From Haematobia irritans (taxonomy: Eukaryota > Arthropoda > Insecta > Diptera > Muscidae), in the NCBI RefSeq assembly GCF_050003625.1, contig NC_134397.1:195321063-195385062 (forward strand): a stretch of 64,000 nucleotides of DNA, in the 5' to 3' direction. Of this stretch, positions 36,801 to 45,800 are shown piece by piece. The position numbers and the translations under genes were made by a program. Each line of letters opens with the position of its first letter. Positions within the stretch are counted from its first letter, which is position 1. A model generated the notes under the pieces. The model made no database searches and was not told where the DNA came from. It saw only the letters and a program-made list of their open reading frames with translations.

Positions 36801-39800
36801 CTATCCCTATTGATTTTGGAAAAAATCGGTTCAGATTTAGATATAGACGCCATATATATTTTTCGCCGATCTGGTCATGATTGGCATGTATATCAACCGA
36901 TCTTCCTCAAATTCCGTACATCCGAATATTTTATGAGTCTCGAAAAATTTGCAAAATATCAGCCAAATCGGTTAAGATTTAGATATAGCTCCCATATATA
37001 GCTTTCGCCCGATTTACACTCATTTTCCCACAGAGCCCAATTTTTCCTCCCATTTCGTTGAAATTTTGCACAGGGAGTAGAATTAACATTGTAGCTATGC
37101 GTGCCAAATTTGGTTGACATCGGTTCAGATTTAGATATAGCTCCCACATATGTTTTTCTGATTTCGACAAAAAGTCGGACCCGCCCGACTTTAGACTTTC
37201 CTTACTTGTTTTTACAATGAAGTAGTAATTCTTTGGTTTTTTAGAGTGAAATTTCATTATGGTTTGAACCGTTTCACTAATTTTGAGCAAGAATAAAAAC
37301 CGAAACCGGGTTTTAATGGGATTTTTGGATAAACCGAAAACCGACATTTCAAAAAATCCGGTTTTTTGGACACACTATTCCCGAAACAAATTTCTGGGGT
37401 TAGTAATTATTCCATTTTTTCAGTTTTAAATCAAATGTAAATATTATTGATATCCTTTATGTGTAAATTATTTGTATACCCTACACCATTTGATGGGGGT
37501 ATACTAACTTTGTCATTCCGCATCGAAATATTGTTCCCAGGCCCCATCACACACAAAAAAAAAATTATTTTTCAATCACGATTTTTTTAATTGAAATGTC
37601 TTCAATCACAGAAATGATAGTATCAATTAAAAAATTAATTGATACTATAATTTTTGTGAGTGATGTTTGTTTCAATTAAAAATTTTTTTGAATCAATTAA
37701 ATTTTTAATTAAAGATTTGTTAAAACCCAATAAGACTTTAATTGGAAAAATTTTCGTGAATTTTTTGTTCTGTGCAGCAAGTATGTCTATTTTTAGTCGC
37801 GATGAAATTCTAAGTCGAACAAAAGAGCTAGTGAAATTCTGAGTGGAACTAACGATGTCCGCCCGAGTCGAACTAGCGATATGCAAGTAGTTGTTATTGA
37901 TGTAGGTCGGATATATAACCCCCATATAAACTAAGATTTGACTTGTATGACCTTTATGAGTTGCCATCCCCCGATGTGATTTCCGGAGCCTATTTGAGGA
38001 GCAAATTTCATCCAATAGGTATTAAATCTGTCTTTTTTATTTAACATAACAGGCTGGCTGATAAGTCCCCGGTCTAACTAAGAAAAACACATTTTTTTTG
38101 TCAAAATTCGTTTTTATTATTCAACATAGTTCCCTTCAAGAGTGCTAAAACGATTATAACAACCTTCCATTTTGGTAGTACTCCTTCGGTTTTGCCCCAA
38201 AATAGGCCTCAGTTTCAGCGATCACCTCTTCATTGCAGCCAAATTTTTTCCCTGCGAGCATCCTTTTGAGGTCTGAGAACAAGAAAAAGCGACGATGGCA
38301 AAAATTTTTGCCATCGTTCTCAATGACTTGTGGTACGGTGCGTTGTCTTGGTGGAACAACACTTTTTTCTTCTTCATATGGGACCGTTTTGCCGCGATTT
38401 CGACCTTCAAACGCTCCAATAACGCCATATAATAGTCACAGTTCATGGTTTTTCCTTTCTCAAGATAATCGATAAAAATTATTCCATGCGCATCCCAAAA
38501 AACAGAGGCCATTACTTTGCCAGCGGACTTTTGAGTCTTTCCACGCTTCGGAGACGGTTCACCGGTCGCTGTCCACTCAGCCGACTGTCGATTGGACTCA
38601 GGAGTGTAGTGATGGAGCCATGTTTCATCCATTGTCACATATCGACGGAAAAACTTGGGTGTATTACGAGTTAACAGCTGCAAACACCGCTCAGAATCAT
38701 CAACACGTTGTTGTTTTTGGTCAAATGTGAGCTCGTGCGGCACCCATTTTGCACAGAGCTTCCGCATATCCAAATAGTGATGAATGATATGACCAACACG
38801 GTCCTTTGATATCTTTAAGGCCTCTGCTATCTCGATCAACTTCATTTTACGGTCATTCAAAATCATTTTGTGGATTTTTTTGATGTTTTCGTCGGTAACC
38901 ACCTCTTTCGGGCGGCCACTGCGTTCACCGTCCTCCGTGCTCATTTCACCACGCTTGCATTTTGCATACCAATCAATTATTGTTGATTGGGCAGAGTCCG
39001 GAAATTCATTATCAAGCCAAGTTTTTGCTTCCACCGTATTTTTTCCCTTCAGAAAACAGTATTTTATCAAAACACGAAATTCCTTTTTTTCCATTTTTTC
39101 ACAATAACAAAAGTTGCTTCACAAAAGACGCTCTATCTCACAAACTAATTGACTTACAAACGTCAAATTTTGACACGAATCATTGGAAGATTGGTACTAT
39201 ATAAAAATAATATGCATTTAATACTAAAGGGTGATAGGGTCAAAATTTGGTCAAGGGAAAACACGTGTAAATCGGTGAAATCGTTTATTTAAAAAATCAA
39301 ATTAAATTTCTTTTTCAAGTTCAATTAGTATAAAATTCAGGAAAAATATTCAGTTAGGCTTTCGCTTTTCCAAATCCGAATTGCCGGACCTCACGCTTGA
39401 CACCTGCCATCAGATTTTGTACAGTCACCTTGTCCACCTTCTTCGCCGCAGAAAGCCAGTTTGCCTTGAACTGCTGCTCGTCCTTAGCAGTTTTTTTGGT
39501 CTTCTTTAGGTTCCGCTTGACAATAGCCCAGTATTTCGCAATTTGGCGGAGCTCTGGCGTGTTGGGAGGTTTCTTGTCCTTGGGAACCACCTGCACGTTG
39601 TTGGCGGCGTACCACTCCATGGCCTTTTTACCGTAATAGCAAGATGCCAAATCCGGCCAAAACAGTACGGAACAACCGTGTTTCTTCAGGAAAGGAAGCA
39701 GACGTTTATTCAAACACTCTTTCACGTAAATTTCTTGGTTGACAGTCCCGGAAGCTATGAAAATGCTGCTTTTCAAGCCACAGGTACAGATGGCTTGCCA

Positions 39801-42800
39801 AACCAGATATTTCTTTGCGAACTTTGACAGTTTTATGTGCTTGAAAATATCTACTACCTTTCCCCTTCCTTTTGCCGTATAAAACTCCTGTCCTGCTTGT
39901 AGTCGGCTTTGACGTAGGTTTCGTCGTCCATTACCACGCAGTCAAACTTCGTCAGCATCGTCGTGTACAGCCTCCGGGATCGCGCTTTGGCCGTCGTATT
40001 TTGTTTATCATCGCGATTTGGAGTCACTACCATCTTGTAAGTCGATAGTCCGGCTCGTTTTTTGGCTCGATGCACGGTTGTAGACGATAAACCCAGCTTA
40101 TTTGCGGCATATCGGAGAGAGAGGTTAGGGTTTCGCTTGAAACTACCGGCAACTCTCTTTGTCGTCTCAGCGGCTTCCGGTTTTCGATTTCCCCCCGATC
40201 AAGACTTCCTGGCTGTCGACAAACGTTCCCCAAACACTTTAATTACATTTGTAACGGTTGATTTGGCAACTTTTAGCGATTCTGCCAGCTTTGCGTGCGA
40301 GTAGCTCGGATTTTCGCGACGCGCGAGCAAAATTTTGATACGCTGCTCTTCTTGCTTGGACGGCATTTTGACAACTGAAGAGTGAATTCCAAAATCAAAA
40401 TAGGAGCAACATTCTACATACACACCTTTAAAATGAGGAGTGTTCAGGTTTTTTAAATGCAAAATTGAAAGAAATACGTCAAGTTTATATTGACCGTATC
40501 ACCCTTTAGCGACGCCATCTATGTGTCAGACCGGGGACTTATCACCCAACCTGTTATCTGTATCGAAAAAGAACACAGAAACAAATTTTACGAAAATTTT
40601 TCCAATTAAAATTTTAATTGAATTTTAAAAATTATTCAATTAAAAATTTAATTGATTCAACAAATTTTTTAATTGAATCAAAAATTAATCACAAAAATTA
40701 AAAAAAAATAGTTTTTTAATTGACTTTCAATTAATTTTTTAATTGATACTCTCATTTCTGTGATTGAAGACATTTCAATTGAAAAAAAAATTAATTGGAT
40801 CAATTAATTTCGTGATTGCATCAGAAAAAAAAAAATATTTACTACACAGAAAAAAATTTCACGAAAAATTTTCCAATTAAAATTTTAATTGAGTTTGAAA
40901 AGATATTCAATTAAAAATTTAATTGAATCAACAAATTTTTTAATTCAAACAAAAATCAATCACAACAATTAATAGCATCAATTAATTTTTTAATTGGATC
41001 AATTAATTTTTTAATTGACTTTCAATTAATTTTTTAATTGATACTATCATTTCCGTGATTGAAGACATTTCAATTAAAAAATTAATTGGATCAAGTAATT
41101 TCGTGATTGAATAAGAAAAAAAATTTTTTGTGTGTAAGGAACTTATTCTTTTATGAAAAGTTGATCATATTTTTCTATAATGTAAAAAATATCCGTTTCC
41201 GAAAGGCCACAAAGTTTTCTATTTCCTTATGAAGGTCCGGAGATCCGGAAACGAACATTTACCTTTATACTACACTGAAAAAACAGTGAACCCACCATGA
41301 AGAAAACTTTCGGTTAATTTTAGAAAATTTTGAATATTTTTAAAAAATTTTAACCAAACAGTATTACAAACGCTGGCATCACGCCGACAAATTCAAAAAA
41401 AAAAGAAAATTAGGCATAATTATGTTTTTTCACTTGTTAAAGAAAAATTTGTAGTTTGAAGGATAAAAATGGAGTTCAAAATTGCATGAATGTCTTTAGT
41501 GACATACGAAGTTCATGATGAACGCATTTGTAGTAAAATTTACAAATTTAAAGAAATAATGAACTATTTTGTGGAAGACACGAATTTAGTTAATCTTTAT
41601 GTTTCATTTGTGTATATTTTTTTCCTCGGTTTTAGTTAATTTAACTAACGTACGCAAAAAATTATTAGAGTAAAGAAAATTTTCTCCAAACATAATAATT
41701 CCATGAACTAAAATAAGGTTAAATTGGCTTTAGTGAAATAGAGAGTTCACTTTTTTTTGAGTGTATGCATTTTTTATACTCCTACCCATTAAATTTACAC
41801 CGAATAAGACCCATTAAAATTTACATATACTTCTTATTTTTATTTAATTTTGTTTTTATACAATAATTATAAATGCCGTAAAAAACTTCTTGTCATATTT
41901 TATTTTAAGCAATAGATTACACAGTATTTTAGTTCACTTGCCATAAAGAAACAATATAGAAAACATCGCATATATTTATAGATAAGAAACAATAAAATCA
42001 AATTCCGTCCTATATAAAATTTGTCCATTTTACACAGTCTTATACATAAATAACAGTTAAAAAAACAAACATTGTTAAGAAATAGTAAAATTAACTAGAT
42101 AATATATACTATATAGAAAACAAAAATACAAATATACTAGATCGTAGATGTATATGTGTTGTAGTTTTTTTGTGTTGTTGTTATCATAAGGTTTTTTCTT
42201 TTAGTTACATAAGTTTTGCATGATGTCGACGTGTATTTGTAAACTACCTCCTCTCCTTCCTTTTAGTCATAAAGAAATGTAGTATTGTTTGATTTCACAA
42301 AAAAAAATGGTTTAAGTTTTAGGAAATATATTATGGGTTGTACTGGGAGATAGAATATTATGATCACAAATATACATATTTGAGAAGCATAAGTTAACAT
42401 TCAAATAAAATGCAATATACATTTTCTGGATCTTATGTTTTTCTCCAGGCAAAAATGTATATTATTGCCACGAAAAACAAAAAAAAAAAGATAATTGCTA
42501 CAAACCTATTTGTTATTTTCACAAAATTATGTTTTATTGTATGTTTGATGTGATCATATATCCCCTCTGTGTGCCCGTATATGTATGCATGTTTTAGCGC
42601 GGATAGTAATCCTTGTCCGTATGTTATTTTCCTTGAAAAAAAAAAACAAAATATATAAATTAATTTTACTAATTGCAAATTCCTGATATGTCAACTAGCG
42701 AATATGATTGTTTTTGTTTTGTGGTAATCTGATATTTAGTTAGCCATTTAGTTTAGAAAGCTATCCTTTTATTGTTCCTAATAAAGTAACATTTATATCC

Positions 42801-45800
42801 TCCAAAAATATATGTGATATTAATTCATAATCTCTTAACCCTTTTCACCCCTTTTTTATCTTCTTATTGAAAATGCTTACCACCAAAATCCTCCAAAATA
42901 AAATAATATAAAAAAAATATATATATTAACATTTAAATAACACCAACCACTACTACCAACCAACCAATCAATCAATCATCACCTTCAATCAAAAATTAAA
43001 CAACAACAATATCACTGCTAACCAAATCTGATGCTGTGTATCTGTGTGATGTTTGTTGTATTTAATGTTTTTTTTCTATATATCTTGTAAACGATTCCTT
43101 TCTCCTCACTCAAACATTTAATATATGTTCGTTATGTATCAAAAAAAAAAACATCCTACTACTACAATTTTTGATACTGTTACCGCATACTACCACCAAT
43201 TCCTTCACATTATCAGGACTTCAATGAATATTTGAATTAAAATTAATTTTTCTATTTATATATCTGTGTATGTATCATATGTATTTTTTATGTTTGCAAA
43301 TTTTATTCTCTTAGTGTATTTTACACTGGAATCTAATTTTAGTTTCTAGTTGAAATTGTCAGTGTACTTATGCATATAGAATAGTCATTTAAGAAAGTTT
43401 ATTTATATATTAATTCATTTATTGGTAAATATATATATTTATCAATTACAAAGATTTCGTATAAATATTTGTTTTGGGGTCATTTGTGGTTGTTATAACA
43501 TGGATTTAGTCTCCAGACAAAGAACTCGAAATTCTACAAGAGCGGAAAAAACAAAACTACACAAAAGAAAAAAAAAACAATTTTTGGATTTAATCACGAA
43601 ATTAATTGATCCAATTAATTTTTAATTGAAATGTCTTCAATCACAGAAATTATAGTATCAAGCACCAAAGTCAATTAAAAAAATTTATTGATCCAATTAA
43701 AAACTCAATTGATACAATTAATTATTGTAATTGATTTTTGTTTTAGTTGAAATTAATTTTTTTAATTTTTAATTGATTATCTTTGGAAATTTAATTAAAA
43801 TTTTCTTTTCTTTTTTTTTGAAAATATTGGCGATATTTTTTTGTGTAATAGCCGATTTGTTTGAGATTGCTACAGTAATTGTTTATGTCAATACACAGAA
43901 CAAAATATCACCACAATTTTTTTCAAATAAAATTCTAATTGAATTTGAAAAAAAAAAAACATATACATTTATAAAAATTAATTAATTCAATTAGTGATTG
44001 ACTTGAAACAAAATTCAATCCCAAAATTAATGCATTCAATTAATTTTTAATTGAAATTACTTTAATCACAGATATGATAAAATCAATGATTATATCATCA
44101 ATCATACGCAAATAAGTGATACAATTCAAGTAATTAACCCTCTAATGCCCCAATTTTGTTGTCAGCTGATTAAATATTCAATGTTAACGACACAAAAGCA
44201 AGAAAGCTTATCAAGAAAAATGTATACGGTAAAATTCAGTATATACTGCAAAGGCTCTTGAACAGGTTCAACTAAGTTTTGTTTTTATTTTATTAATTTT
44301 TGTTGTCTTACACGCAAGGAAAAAAAAAACGTTTGGAAAACGTGTACCGAAAACGTTTTTCGTTTGTTAGAGTTTTTGGAATTGCTTCGAAAATTTTAAA
44401 CTTTTATCACCAACAAATTCGTTTGTTACAAAATTTTTATTTTTTCAATAAAAAAGGTATGTTTGAAACAACAAGACAGTCCATTTCGTTCATATCAAAC
44501 ACTGTTCTTTTCTGACTTTAGGTCTTTAATAAGACACATTTTACAGTTCAAAATTTAATATACTACCATGTAATGTTGAACATTTTTTTCGGAATCTTCC
44601 GAACATATCTGGAATATATGTAAAAAAAAAAAAAAACACAAAACAAAACAAAAAACTTTGGTCGAAGCAGGGATCGAACCCACGACCCTTGGCATGCAAG
44701 TCCGACGTAGCAACCACTGCTCCACGGTGCCAAACTAAATGTTTGTTTCTGTTAAATAAACTTTGTTTATTCGGTTCGTGGGCGCCGCAAGCTATGCTAT
44801 ATAAATATAACTTATATGGATATTTATCTATTGATGGTCATAACAGGTACATAGCTCAGTGGTTAGTGTGTTGGCTTACAAAGTGCATGGTCCGCGGTTC
44901 GATTCTCCGTCCAGGCGAAAGGTAAAAAAAAAAATTTAAAATTTATAAAATCGTATAATTTCTTCTACATTGTTGGTGTTAAGAACTAAAAGGTGTTAAG
45001 AACTAAAAAACATCGTGGATGTGAGAAAGATGTGAGGGAAAATTCAATTAGCAAGAAAACAATGTTTTTTTTGAGCTTGTCTTTATGAAACTATTTTCAC
45101 ATTGTTTGTCTAAAATTTCGTTTGGGAGGAAAGAATTATTTTTTGCGTGTATGGTGTGTTTTACTAAAAGCTATCTTATTTAATGAAGCCCTAAAGGCGG
45201 GATTAGGCATTAGAGGGTTAATGTGATTGATTATTGTTCGGAATGAAAATATTAATTTATAAATTAATATTTAAAATTATGTTTTTTTTTTTTAATTAAT
45301 TTTTTTATTGGCATTGATGATTGATACATTCATTTCGATTATGAAAACAATTTCAAATAAAAATTATATAGTGCTTCTTTATAGTAGACATTTTTTCCAA
45401 GCTATACTACACGCAAAGAAAAAAAAACGTTTGGAAAACGTGTACCGAAAACGTTTTTCTTTTGTTAGAGTTTTTTGAACTGCTTCGAAAAGTATACACT
45501 TTTATCACCAAAAAAGTTCGTTTGTTACAAAATTTTTATTTTTTCGATAAAAAAAAGTTATTTTTGAACCAACAACACAGTCCATTTCGTTTATATCAAA
45601 CGCTGTTCTTTTCTGACTTTAGGTTTTTAATAAGACATATTTTGCAGTTCATAGTAAAAAATTAATATAGTAGAATGTAATGTTGAACATTTTTTCGGAA
45701 TCTTCCGACCATATCTGGAATATATGTAAAAAAAATAAAAGAAAACACTGTGGTCGAAGCAGGGATCGAACCCACGACCCTTGGCATGCAAGTCGGACGT

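Larger units (their letters stand above)
38049..40554 (-). mobile_element. Himar1-type mariner, copy 1, interrupted
   Basis: Inverted termini ACAGGCTGGCTGATAAGTCC (left) and GGGGACTTATCACCCAACCTGT (right), flanked by TA on both sides (38047-38048, 40555-40556). A 1280-bp DD37E element occupies 39227-40506. Without it the mariner is about 1.22 kb, shorter than the known ~1.29-kb Himar1 because of an internal deletion. Confidence 0.93.
43575..45390. mobile_element. AATT-rich MITE, interrupted by a TTAA-flanked element
   Basis: The left part (about 43590-44130) and right part (about 45225-45390) carry the CAATTAATTTTTAATTG-type palindromes of the family; the middle is the element at 44138-45217. 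Confidence 0.55.

Noticed and set aside
38233..39204. Plus-strand ORFs over the Himar1 copy
   Set aside because: Antisense shadows of the transposase; the same frames recur at 57135 and 61487.
44655..44922. Genuine tRNA genes
   Set aside because: A and B boxes are present, but the acceptor and T stems have mismatches and the segments lie inside duplicated mobile elements; kept as tRNA-like segments.
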